A stretch of 64,000 nucleotides of DNA, taken from contig NZ_CP081964.1 of assembly GCF_019844075.1 (NCBI RefSeq), positions 1,736,001 to 1,800,000 of the forward strand. Direction: 5' to 3'. Under the pieces are notes generated by a model, which searched no databases, was not told where the DNA came from, and saw only the letters and a program-made list of their open reading frames with translations. The position numbers and the translations under genes were made by a program. The stretch is from Curtobacterium sp. TC1. Lineage in GTDB: Bacteria > Actinomycetota > Actinomycetes > Actinomycetales > Microbacteriaceae. Positions 39,186-46,872 of the stretch are shown in pieces (positions within the stretch are counted from its first letter, which is position 1; every line of letters starts with the position of its first letter).

Positions 39186-40319
39186 GTGCACCTGCCGAGA
39201 AAGCGCGACACACCGCAGCAAGAGGACCACAGCCCGACGCCCAACGTGACGTTCGAGGTGACCCGTGGTGGCACCGGCGTACGCGTCAACGCGTTCCGCA
39301 TCGGGTTCATGGGTGCCATCGGTGTGCTCGTCGCGCTGCTCGCCGGCACCATCATCGGCGAGCTCAGCACCGTCCTCGTCTACATCGGGGTCGCCTTGTT
39401 CCTCGCGCTGGGCATCGACCCGCTGGTGTCGTTCCTCGAGCGGATCATCCCGCGGTGGGCGGCGATCACGATCGTCGTGGTGGGCGTCCTCGGGGTGTTC
39501 GCCGCCGTCGTGTTCGCGGTCGTCCCGATCCTGGTCGAGCAGGCGACGAACCTGATCCAGAACTTCCCCGAGGTCGTCGACGACATCTCGAAGCAGCAGT
39601 GGGTGCAGGACCTGTCGAAGCAGTTCGCCGGGTCGTTCGACATCGACCACGCCCTCGAGTCCGTGCAGTCGTTCGTCGAGAACCCGGGCAACCTGCTGAG
39701 CGTCGGCGGCGGGATCCTGGCGGTCGGCAGCGGCATCCTGTCCGGGCTCACCGGCGTCCTCATCGTCCTCATCCTGATGCTCTACTTCCTCGCGTCGATG
39801 CGGGGGATGAAGCGTGCGGCGTACCGGTTCGTGCCGGCGTCCCGCCGTGAGAACTTCATCGACGTCAGCGAGCAGATCACCCAGGCGGTCGGTCGGTACG
39901 TCGTCGGACAGGTGTCGCAAGCGCTCATCAACGGCATCCTGAGCCTGGTGTTCCTGCTCATCATCGGTGCGCCGCTGCCGGTGCTGCTGGCGTCGTTCGC
40001 GTTCCTCGGGTCGCTCATCCCGCTCGTCGGCACCCTCGGCGCCGCGGTCGTGATCTCGCTGCTCTGCCTGTTCGCGTCGCCCGCGACCGCCCTCGCCGCG
40101 GCGATCTACTACCTCGTCTACATGCAGGTCGAGGCGTACCTCATCTCGCCGCGCATCATGTCGCGGGCCGTGCAGGTGCCCGGTGCCCTCGTGGTCATCG
40201 CCGCGGTGGCCGGCGGCACGATCGGCGGCGTGCTCGGTGCCCTGGTCGCCCTGCCCGTCGCCGCGTCGGTCATCATCATCGTGCAGAAGGTCATCTACCC
40301 GCGTCAGGAGCTGGCGTGA
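39186..40319 (+). CDS. AI-2E family transporter
   Basis: 377 aa with a cluster of helices at the N-terminus, a central soluble loop (QATNLIQNFPEVVDDISKQQ) and four to five C-terminal helices including ALINGILSLVFLLIIGAPLP, the AI-2E/TqsA-like pattern. Members export or exchange small molecules or ions. The first in-frame start, GTG 39186, is 1 nt after the tRNA gene end, with no ribosome-binding site possible outside the tRNA; GTG 39246 or 39258 are alternatives. Stop overlaps the next gene by 4 nt. Confidence 0.87.
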   Translation: MHLPRKRDTPQQEDHSPTPNVTFEVTRGGTGVRVNAFRIGFMGAIGVLVALLAGTIIGELSTVLVYIGVALFLALGIDPLVSFLERIIPRWAAITIVVVGVLGVFAAVVFAVVPILVEQATNLIQNFPEVVDDISKQQWVQDLSKQFAGSFDIDHALESVQSFVENPGNLLSVGGGILAVGSGILSGLTGVLIVLILMLYFLASMRGMKRAAYRFVPASRRENFIDVSEQITQAVGRYVVGQVSQALINGILSLVFLLIIGAPLPVLLASFAFLGSLIPLVGTLGAAVVISLLCLFASPATALAAAIYYLVYMQVEAYLISPRIMSRAVQVPGALVVIAAVAGGTIGGVLGALVALPVAASVIIIVQKVIYPRQELA

Positions 40320-41140
40320 CCGACGCCGCCTTCGCCGCCCACGTCGCCGAACGCGATCGCTGGGCGCGCGGCCCCCGTGGCCCGCTCGCGCTCGTGAACG
40401 CCCAGCGCGTCGACCACCCGCAGCCGGTGTGGCCGGTGCCGGGCACCTGGGCGCCGACGGCCGGCGGCCTCACCGTGACGGCTGCGGCCGCCGACGGCGT
40501 CGTCGTGGACGACGTGCCGGTCGACGGTACCGTCCTCGTCGCCGGTGACACCGCCGTGGTGCCGTCCGTCGTCGTGTTCCCCGACGGCTTCGCGGGCACC
40601 GTGTCCGGTTCGACGCTGCGCGTCTGGGACCCGGCGGCGGAGCCGATCCAGCGGTTCGCGCGGATCGCCCGGTTCGACCGGTCCGACGACTGGGTGCGGT
40701 CCGGCACGTACGTCCCGCTGGGGGATGGTCCCGGTGGCGACCGGGAGGCCCGTGGCAGCGTCCTCGACGCCGCCGGCGACGCCCTGCCGGTCGCCGGGCA
40801 CATCGAGACGGCCGTCGGTGGCACCACGGTCCGGTTCGTCGCGGTCCGGTCGGCAGCGTTCCGGGGTGCTCCCCGGCTGCAGCTCATCGTGCAGGACGCC
40901 ACGAGCGCCCTGCCCGAGGACGACCCCGGCAGCACGTACTCGATGGGCCGGTTCCTGTACCTCGACGACCCCGGTGCTGCCGGCCAGGTCGCGCTCGACT
41001 GGAACCTGCTGGTGCTGCCGCCGTGCGCGTTCTCGTACCAGTTCGCCTGCCCGATCCCGCCCGAGGACAACCGCGTCCCCGTGCCGATCACGGCGGGGGA
41101 GCGGCACCCCGTCGACGCCGCGGGCACCGTCCTGCACTGA
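40316..41140 (+). CDS. DUF1684 domain protein
   Basis: 274 aa soluble protein. The C-terminal half shows the DUF1684 hallmarks: GSTYSMGRFLYLDD, then LDWNLLVLPPCAFSYQFACP and PPEDNRVPVPI. Function of this widespread family is not established. N-terminal FAAHVAERDRWARGPRGPLAL is also characteristic. Translationally coupled to the AI-2E gene (ATGA overlap). Contains a GGAGGCCC motif in its DNA (40739-40753). Confidence 0.85.
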   Translation: MTDAAFAAHVAERDRWARGPRGPLALVNAQRVDHPQPVWPVPGTWAPTAGGLTVTAAAADGVVVDDVPVDGTVLVAGDTAVVPSVVVFPDGFAGTVSGSTLRVWDPAAEPIQRFARIARFDRSDDWVRSGTYVPLGDGPGGDREARGSVLDAAGDALPVAGHIETAVGGTTVRFVAVRSAAFRGAPRLQLIVQDATSALPEDDPGSTYSMGRFLYLDDPGAAGQVALDWNLLVLPPCAFSYQFACPIPPEDNRVPVPITAGERHPVDAAGTVLH

Positions 41141-41164
41141 ACCGGATCGCACCCGGCGAGGTCC

Positions 41165-41194
41165 TTGCCGTTCCCAGCCGGAACGCTGCATAAT
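41165..41194 (+). promoter_or_regulatory. Sigma-70-type promoter of the DUF3145 gene
   Basis: TTGCCG (41165-41170), 18-bp spacer, CATAAT (41189-41194). One of the best housekeeping-type promoters in the window. The gene start GTG 41311 is ~110 nt downstream, leaving a long 5' leader; AGGAACC at 41302 could be its ribosome-binding site. Confidence 0.6.
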
Positions 41195-41310
41195 GGGCGT
41201 GTCCTGTCCGGACATCACAATCGCATACCGAATGGTTCCGTGGCTCGCAGCCGCTCGGATCCTCCGCACCAGGTCGATGGGGAAGTCGCACCTGACGTAT
41301 CGGAGGAACC

Positions 41311-41811
41311 GTGAACGGAACGACGACAGGAGTGCTCTACGTGCACTCCTCACCCCGCGCGCTCTGCCCGCACGTCGAATGGGCAGCAGGTCGCGCGATG
41401 AACCGCGCCGTGAACTTCTCGTGGCTCGACCAGCCGGCACAGGACGGTGCACGTCGGACCGAGTTCACGTGGACCGGTGCGGTGGGTGCCGGTGCGGCGA
41501 TCGCCTCCGCGATGCGCGGCTGGGAGCACCTGCGCTACGAGGTCACCGAGGAACCGACGACCGAGTCCGACGGCGGCCGCTGGATGCACACCCCCGACCT
41601 CGGGGTGTTCTACGCGCAGACCGACGTCACGGGCAACATGGTCATCCCCGAGGACCGCGTCCGCTACGCCATGGAGGTCGCGGGCAGCAACGCGCTCGAA
41701 CTCCACCGCGAGCTCCGACTCGCCCTGGGCCAGGCGTGGGACGACGAGCTCGAGCCCTTCCGCCACGCGGCCGAGGGCAACCCCGTCGTCTGGCTGCACC
41801 GCGTCGGCTGA
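41311..41811 (+). CDS. DUF3145 family protein
   Basis: 166 aa conserved actinobacterial protein without assigned function. Recognisable by TTGVLYVHSSPRALCPHVEW, the AAIASAMRGWEHLRYEVTEE block and WMHTPDLGVFYAQTD. Gene lies convergent to the FAS-II operon, as often seen in this order, but a link to lipid synthesis is only by position. GTG start preceded by a long untranslated leader. Confidence 0.9.
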   Translation: MNGTTTGVLYVHSSPRALCPHVEWAAGRAMNRAVNFSWLDQPAQDGARRTEFTWTGAVGAGAAIASAMRGWEHLRYEVTEEPTTESDGGRWMHTPDLGVFYAQTDVTGNMVIPEDRVRYAMEVAGSNALELHRELRLALGQAWDDELEPFRHAAEGNPVVWLHRVG

Positions 41812-41864
41812 CGGATACACGGCCCCGCGGGCCGGGCCCTGGACAGCGCCACCGGACGACGGAA

Positions 41865-41890
41865 GCCCGCCCCGACGACGCGGGACGGGC
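41865..41890. terminator. Bidirectional terminator between DUF3145 gene and fabF
   Basis: GCCCGCCCCG (41865-41874), loop ACGACG, CGGGACGGGC (41881-41890): 10-bp stem with one mismatch, between two convergent genes; the right arm runs into a GGGCCTCC motif. Confidence 0.6.
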
Positions 41891-41911
41891 CTCCTGGCAG
41901 GGTGCGACGGA

Positions 41912-43156
41912 TCAGACGCTGCGGAACGCGACCACGGCGTTGTGGCCGCCGAAGCCGAACGAGTTGCTCACCGCGAGCAGGTCGCCGTCGGGCAGCGCAC
42001 GCGGCTCGCGCGCGACGTCCATGACGATCTCCGGGTCCTGGTCGTGCAGGTTGATCGTGGGCGGTGCGACGCGGTTGTGCAGGGCGAGGACCGTGAACGC
42101 GGCCTCGATCGCGCCGGCACCGCCGAGCAGGTGACCCGTCGACGCCTTGGTCGCCGACACGACGATGTCGTCGAGGTGGTCGCCGAAGACGCGACGCATC
42201 GCGTGGTACTCGGCGACGTCACCGACCGGCGTCGAGGTGGCGTGCGCGTTGACGTGCACAACGTCCTCGCGGCTGGCGCCGGCGTGGTCGAGCGCCTGCA
42301 GCACCGCACGGGCGGCCGCGCTGCCCTCGGGGTCCGGTGCCGTGATGTGGAACGCGTCCGAGGTGATGCCGGCTCCGGCGACCTCGGCGTAGATCGTCGC
42401 CCCGCGGGCCTCGGCGTGCTCCTTCGACTCGAGGATGAGCGCCGCTGCGCCGTCACCGAGCACGAAGCCGTCACGCGTGACGTCGTACGGACGCGACGCG
42501 GTCTCGGGGGAGTCGTTGCGGCGGGACAGGGCCTGCATCGCCGCGAACGCCGCCAGGGGCAGCGGGTGCAGGGCGGCCTCGGCGCCACCGGTGATGACGA
42601 TGTCGGCGTCCCCGTCGGCGACGTGGCGGTAGGCCTCGGCCAGCGACTCGGTCGACGAGGCGCAGGCCGACAGGTAGGTGCGGGCGCCGCCACGGGCGCC
42701 GAACTCCATCTCGATGGCCGCGGCCGGGCCGTTCGCCATGAGCATCGGGACCGTCATCGGCAGGACCCGACGCGGGCCCTTCTCGCGCAGGGTGTCCCAG
42801 GCGTCGAGCAGGGTGTTCACGCCGCCGATGCCGGTCGCCCAGTCGACGATGAGGCGCTCGGGGACGACGGACTCGGCGTCGATGCCGGCGTCGGCCCACG
42901 CCTCACGCGCCGCGACGAGCGACAGCTGCGAGGACGGGTCCAGGCGCTTCGACTCGGGGCGGGTGAGCTGGTCGGTGAGGAACCGGCGCGCCTGGCCGGC
43001 GAACTCCACGGGGAGCTCGAGCTCGGCGTAGCGCGGGTCCTCGATGCGGGTGATGCCGGACTTGCCGGCGAGCAGCGCGTCCCACGTTTCCGGGGCAGTC
43101 GCGGCGAGGGGTGAGATCGCACCGATCCCGGTGACGACGACGGTCTTCTTGGTCAT
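41912..43156 (-). CDS. fabF: 3-oxoacyl-[ACP] synthase II (FabF)
   Basis: 414 aa condensing enzyme of FAS-II elongation. Catalytic Cys in LSACASSTESLAEAY, His residues in VNAHATSTPVGD and STGHLLGGAG, and the C-terminal SNSFGFGGHNAVV. Last gene of the minus-strand cluster fabD-fabH-acpP-fabF. Separated from acpP by 83 nt that contain a hairpin, so its level may be set below that of acpP. Confidence 0.97.
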   Translation of the reverse strand: MTKKTVVVTGIGAISPLAATAPETWDALLAGKSGITRIEDPRYAELELPVEFAGQARRFLTDQLTRPESKRLDPSSQLSLVAAREAWADAGIDAESVVPERLIVDWATGIGGVNTLLDAWDTLREKGPRRVLPMTVPMLMANGPAAAIEMEFGARGGARTYLSACASSTESLAEAYRHVADGDADIVITGGAEAALHPLPLAAFAAMQALSRRNDSPETASRPYDVTRDGFVLGDGAAALILESKEHAEARGATIYAEVAGAGITSDAFHITAPDPEGSAAARAVLQALDHAGASREDVVHVNAHATSTPVGDVAEYHAMRRVFGDHLDDIVVSATKASTGHLLGGAGAIEAAFTVLALHNRVAPPTINLHDQDPEIVMDVAREPRALPDGDLLAVSNSFGFGGHNAVVAFRSV

Positions 43157-43187
43157 GGAACGACGGTTCTTTCGTTGGGGAACAAGA

Positions 43188-43228
43188 TGAGCGCCGCGGC
43201 CGACGGTGACCGCTGGCCGCGGCGCTCA
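43188..43228 (-). terminator. Intercistronic hairpin between acpP and fabF
   Basis: TGAGCGCCGCGGCC (43188-43201) and its perfect complement (43215-43228), 13-nt loop, 12 nt past the acpP stop in the direction of transcription. Probable attenuator or mRNA-end stabiliser favouring high acpP expression. Confidence 0.65.
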
Positions 43229-43239
43229 GGAAGCTCGTG

Positions 43240-43488
43240 TCAGGCCTGGGCCTTGACGATGTAGTCGACCGCGTTGCCCACGGTCTTGAGGTTCTTGACC
43301 TCTTCGTCCGGGATCTTCACGTCGAACTTCTCCTCGGCGTTGACCACGATGGTCATCATCGAGATGGAGTCGATGTCGAGGTCGTCCGTGAAGGACTTGT
43401 CGGCGGCGACGGTGTCGGTGGCGATACCGGTCTCGTCGTTGATCAGCTCGGCCAGGCCGGCGAGGACTTCTTCGTTGGACAGGGCCAT
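43240..43488 (-). CDS. acpP: Acyl carrier protein AcpP
   Basis: 82 aa acidic carrier of FAS-II. Phosphopantetheine Ser in DDLDIDSISMMTIV. This is the housekeeping ACP; it differs strongly from the second carrier protein at 55.2-55.5 kb (GLSSHATV). ATG 43488 follows a purine-rich AAGGAGAAA ribosome-binding site, unusually strong for this window, in keeping with high expression. Confidence 0.97.
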   Translation of the reverse strand: MALSNEEVLAGLAELINDETGIATDTVAADKSFTDDLDIDSISMMTIVVNAEEKFDVKIPDEEVKNLKTVGNAVDYIVKAQA

Positions 43489-43599
43489 GAGTTTCTCCTT
43501 GAGGGGGTGTCGTTTGACCGTGGACCAGCCTAGGGCACGCAGCGTGCTCGCGCCCGGAGGCTGGTCGGGGTGGTCGCGCGGGTGCGCGGCCGGGTGGGT

Positions 43600-44604
43600 T
43601 CAGGGGAGCACGACGACCTGCGCGCCGAACACGAGTCCGGCACCGAAGCCGATCTGCAGGGCGAGCCCGCCGGACAGCTCGGGGTGTTCCTCGAGCAGGC
43701 GGTGCGTGGCGAGCGGGATGCTCGCGGCCGAGGTGTTGCCGGTGGTGGTGATGTCGCGGGCGATCGTGACGGACTCGGGCAGGCCGAGCTGCTTCGCGAA
43801 CTCGTCGATGATGCGGATGTTGGCCTGGTGCGGCACGAACGCGGCGAGGTCCTCGGGCCGCACGCCGGCGGTCTCGAGGGCTTCGCGGGCGACCTTGACC
43901 ATCTCCCACACGGCCCAGCGGAAGACCGTCTGGCCCGCCTGGCGCATGGTCGGGCGGGGTGCGCCGGCCTCCCACTCGTTGTAGGTCGCCGTCATGCCGA
44001 TGGCGTCCCACTTGGAGCCGTCGGAACCCCAGACGGTGGGGGCGATGCCGGGGAAGTCGCTCGGGCCGACGACGGCCGCACCGGCGCCGTCACCGAGCAG
44101 GAACGAGATCGAACGGTCGGTCGGGTCGACCACGTCGCTGAGCTTCTCGGCCCCGACGACCAGGACGTGGTCGGCGAGTCCGGACTTGATGAACGAGTCC
44201 GCCTGGGCGATGCCGTAGGCGTACCCGGCGCAGGCGGCGCTGATGTCGTACGCGGCCGCGGGGGTGGCGCCGATCCGCTCGGCGAGCAGCGACGCCATCG
44301 ACGGCGTCGCGACGGTGTGCGTCACGGTGCTGACCAGGACGACGCCGATCTGCGACGGCTCGATGCCGGCCTTCTCGATCGCCTCGCGCGCGGCGGTCTC
44401 GGCGAGGTCGACGGCCTCGACGTCCTTGCCGGCGCGCTTGCGGGTGATGATCCCGGTGCGCTGGCGGATCCACTCGTCGGACGAGTCGATCGGGCCGACG
44501 AGGTCGTCGTTCGGCACGACGTTCTCGCCGCGGGCGGCGCCGAACGCCAGGATGCGGGTGAACTCGTGGCCGCGGCGCTGGGAGAGTGCGGGGCGTTCGG
44601 TCAT
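43600..44604 (-). CDS. fabH: 3-oxoacyl-[ACP] synthase III (FabH)
   Basis: 334 aa initiating condensing enzyme of FAS-II. Catalytic Cys in DISAACAGYAYGIAQ, His in FVPHQANIRIID, Asn in GNTSAASIPLA. In actinobacteria FabH usually prefers branched acyl-CoA primers (known of the family, not shown here). ATG 44604 overlaps the fabD stop by 4 nt. Confidence 0.96.
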   Translation of the reverse strand: MTERPALSQRRGHEFTRILAFGAARGENVVPNDDLVGPIDSSDEWIRQRTGIITRKRAGKDVEAVDLAETAAREAIEKAGIEPSQIGVVLVSTVTHTVATPSMASLLAERIGATPAAAYDISAACAGYAYGIAQADSFIKSGLADHVLVVGAEKLSDVVDPTDRSISFLLGDGAGAAVVGPSDFPGIAPTVWGSDGSKWDAIGMTATYNEWEAGAPRPTMRQAGQTVFRWAVWEMVKVAREALETAGVRPEDLAAFVPHQANIRIIDEFAKQLGLPESVTIARDITTTGNTSAASIPLATHRLLEEHPELSGGLALQIGFGAGLVFGAQVVVLP

Positions 44605-45542
44605 GCGGATGCGTCTGCTTCCTGGCCCGCGCGCTGCAGCAGGTCGATCGCTGCGGGCAGGTCCTCGGGGGTCTTGATGGCGACGGACGGCGTGCCGCGC
44701 AGGCCGCGCTTCGCCAGGCCGACGAGGGCACCGGCCGGTGCGAGCTCGATGATGCCGGTCACCCCGGCGGCGGCGAAGGACTCCATCACCGCGTCCCAGT
44801 GCACGGGGTTCGCGATCTGCTGGACCATCAGGTCGACGAACCGGCGGCCGTCGTCGACCCGGGAACCGTCGGCGTTCGTCCAGATCGGCAGGGTCGGTTC
44901 CTGCACCGTGGCCGCAGCGGCGACCGGGGCGACCCGCTCGACGGCGGGGGCCATGTACCGGGTGTGGAACGCACCGGCGACCGCGAGCGGGATCACGCGG
45001 GCCTTGGCGGGCGGGTCGGCGACGAGCGCGGCGATGGCGTCGGCGGCGCCGGCGACGACGGTCTGGCCGCCACCGTTGTGGTTCGCGGGGACGAGTCCGT
45101 GCTGCTGCAGTGCGGCCGCGACGGCCTCGGCGTCGCCACCCAGGACGGCGGCCATCGAGGTCGGCTCGAGCGCAGCGGCGTCCGCCATGGCCCGGCCACG
45201 CTCGGCGACCAGCGCGACGGCGTCGGTCGGTTCGAGGATCCCGGCGACCGCGGCGGCGGTGAACTCGCCGACCGAGTGTCCGGCGACCCCGCCGACCAGC
45301 GCACGGCGGCCGTCGGCGAACAGGGCGTCGGCGGTCACGAGACCGGCGGCGACGATGAGCGGCTGTGCGAGCGCGGTGTCCTTGATGGTGTCGGCGTCCG
45401 ACGTGGTGCCGTGCGCGGCGAGGTCCACCCCGATCGACTCGGACCACTGCCCGACACGTTCACGAACGGCGGCGTCCTCGAGCCAGGGGGCGAGGAAGCC
45501 GGGGGTCTGGGAGCCCTGTCCGGGCGCGACGACGACGATCAC
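44601..45542 (-). CDS. fabD: Malonyl-CoA:ACP transacylase (FabD)
   Basis: 313 aa. GQGSQTPGFL near the N-terminus, active-site Ser in AGHSVGEFTAAAVAG, and QEPTLPIWTNADG plus QIANPVHWDAVM towards the C-terminus. GTG 45542 was chosen as start because the mature family N-terminus VIVVVAPGQGSQ begins there and ACAGGA precedes it; an in-frame extension to 45593 has no homology. First biosynthetic gene of the cluster, behind the PucR-type regulator. Confidence 0.95.
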   Translation of the reverse strand: MIVVVAPGQGSQTPGFLAPWLEDAAVRERVGQWSESIGVDLAAHGTTSDADTIKDTALAQPLIVAAGLVTADALFADGRRALVGGVAGHSVGEFTAAAVAGILEPTDAVALVAERGRAMADAAALEPTSMAAVLGGDAEAVAAALQQHGLVPANHNGGGQTVVAGAADAIAALVADPPAKARVIPLAVAGAFHTRYMAPAVERVAPVAAAATVQEPTLPIWTNADGSRVDDGRRFVDLMVQQIANPVHWDAVMESFAAAGVTGIIELAPAGALVGLAKRGLRGTPSVAIKTPEDLPAAIDLLQRAGQEADASA

Positions 45543-45620
45543 CGGACAATCCTGTCGCTCATGCACCGCGGGGCCCGTGTGGGCTTCCCACACGAAACCC
45601 CGCGTGACATTGTCGGTTCC

Positions 45621-46865
45621 CTACCGGCGCGGGGTGATCCGGCGACGACCCGTGGCCGATTCCGACATGGCGCCGAGGATCAGGGCGGACTGCACGATCA
45701 GGGCGTCCCGCGCGTGCGTGGCGTCCCACCCGATGATGTCCGCGACGCGGCGCAGGCGGTAGCGGACGGTGTTCGGGTGCACGAAGAGCTCGCGCGCCGT
45801 GGCCTCGAGCGACCGCCCGGTGTCCAGGTAGCACCACAGGGTCTGCAGGAGTTCGGTGGACTGGTCCTTCAACGGCACGTAGATGCGCTGCACCAGGGCG
45901 GACCGGGCGAGCGGATCGCCGGCCAGGGCGCGCTCGGGGAGCAGGTCGTCGGCCAGTGCCGGACGCGGCACGCCCCGCCAGGCGCGTGCGACGGCGAACC
46001 CGGCGAGGGCCGCCTTCGCACTGGTGGAGGCGTCGACGACCCCGGGGACCTCGTTGCCGAGGACCAGGTGGCCCTCGCCGAACAGCGGTTCGAGCGCCTG
46101 CGCGATGGCGGTGAACGACACCGGGTCCTCGCCCTCGGGCACGTCGTCCCGCGGGGTGGAGCGGCCGATCACCACGACGAGCCGAGAGCCCTGCACCCCG
46201 ACGAGCACGTCGGCGTCCATGTGGCGGGCGGTGCGGCGCACCTGGTCGACCTCGAGCTGCTTCGGCGCCGTGCCGACGAGCACCGCCACTTCGCCGTGTC
46301 CGTGCCAGCCGAGGGCCGCGATCCGGGACGGGAGCTCGTCGTCGTACTCGCCCGACAGGATCGAGTCCACCACGAGCGCCTCGAGTCGGGCGTCCCACAG
46401 CCCGCGGGCCTCGGCGGCGCGGGCGTAGACGTCCGCCGCCGCGAAGGCGATGTCACGCGAGTACTTGAGGATCGCCTCCTGCAGCATCTCGTCGTCGGCG
46501 GCGCGTTCCTCGACCACGGTGACGACCACGCGGATGAGCTGCAGGGTCTGCTGCAGGCTCACCGAGCGCAGGAGTTCACGCGGAGCCGACCCGAAGACGT
46601 CCGCCGCGGCGATCCACGGCGTCGACGCAGTGCCCTCGAGCCAGCTGATGAACGAGGTGATGCCCGCCTGGGCGACGAGCCCGACGGCCGAACGGCGCCC
46701 CGGTGGCATCTCGCTGTACCAGGGGAGGGTGTCCTCGAGCCGCTTGATGGTGGCGGTGGAGAGTTCCCCGGACACCTGACGGAGCCAGGAGAGCGCCCGC
46801 TCGCGCGCACTCTCCTGGCTCTGGGTCTTGGACAGGCCCTCGGTGTCCGGTCGGACTGGCGTCAC
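45621..46865 (-). CDS. fasR: PucR-type transcriptional regulator of fatty acid synthesis (FasR-like)
   Basis: 414 aa. C-terminal PucR HTH: LQTLWCYLDTGRSLEATARE and HPNTVRYRLRRVADIIGWD; the central region is a GGDEF-like/regulatory part (LVGVQGSRLVVVIGR). Its place between aceE and fabD matches the FasR regulator known in Streptomyces, which activates the fab operon. Gap to fabD is 78 nt, to aceE 7 nt, so it may be partly cotranscribed with aceE. Confidence 0.88.
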   Translation of the reverse strand: MTPVRPDTEGLSKTQSQESARERALSWLRQVSGELSTATIKRLEDTLPWYSEMPPGRRSAVGLVAQAGITSFISWLEGTASTPWIAAADVFGSAPRELLRSVSLQQTLQLIRVVVTVVEERAADDEMLQEAILKYSRDIAFAAADVYARAAEARGLWDARLEALVVDSILSGEYDDELPSRIAALGWHGHGEVAVLVGTAPKQLEVDQVRRTARHMDADVLVGVQGSRLVVVIGRSTPRDDVPEGEDPVSFTAIAQALEPLFGEGHLVLGNEVPGVVDASTSAKAALAGFAVARAWRGVPRPALADDLLPERALAGDPLARSALVQRIYVPLKDQSTELLQTLWCYLDTGRSLEATARELFVHPNTVRYRLRRVADIIGWDATHARDALIVQSALILGAMSESATGRRRITPRR

Positions 46866-46872
46866 CGGCTGA

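Noticed and set aside
45543..45593. N-terminal extension of fabD
   Set aside because: The 17 extra residues have no similarity to FabD, and GTG 45542 has a ribosome-binding site and begins at the conserved VIVVVAPGQGSQ.
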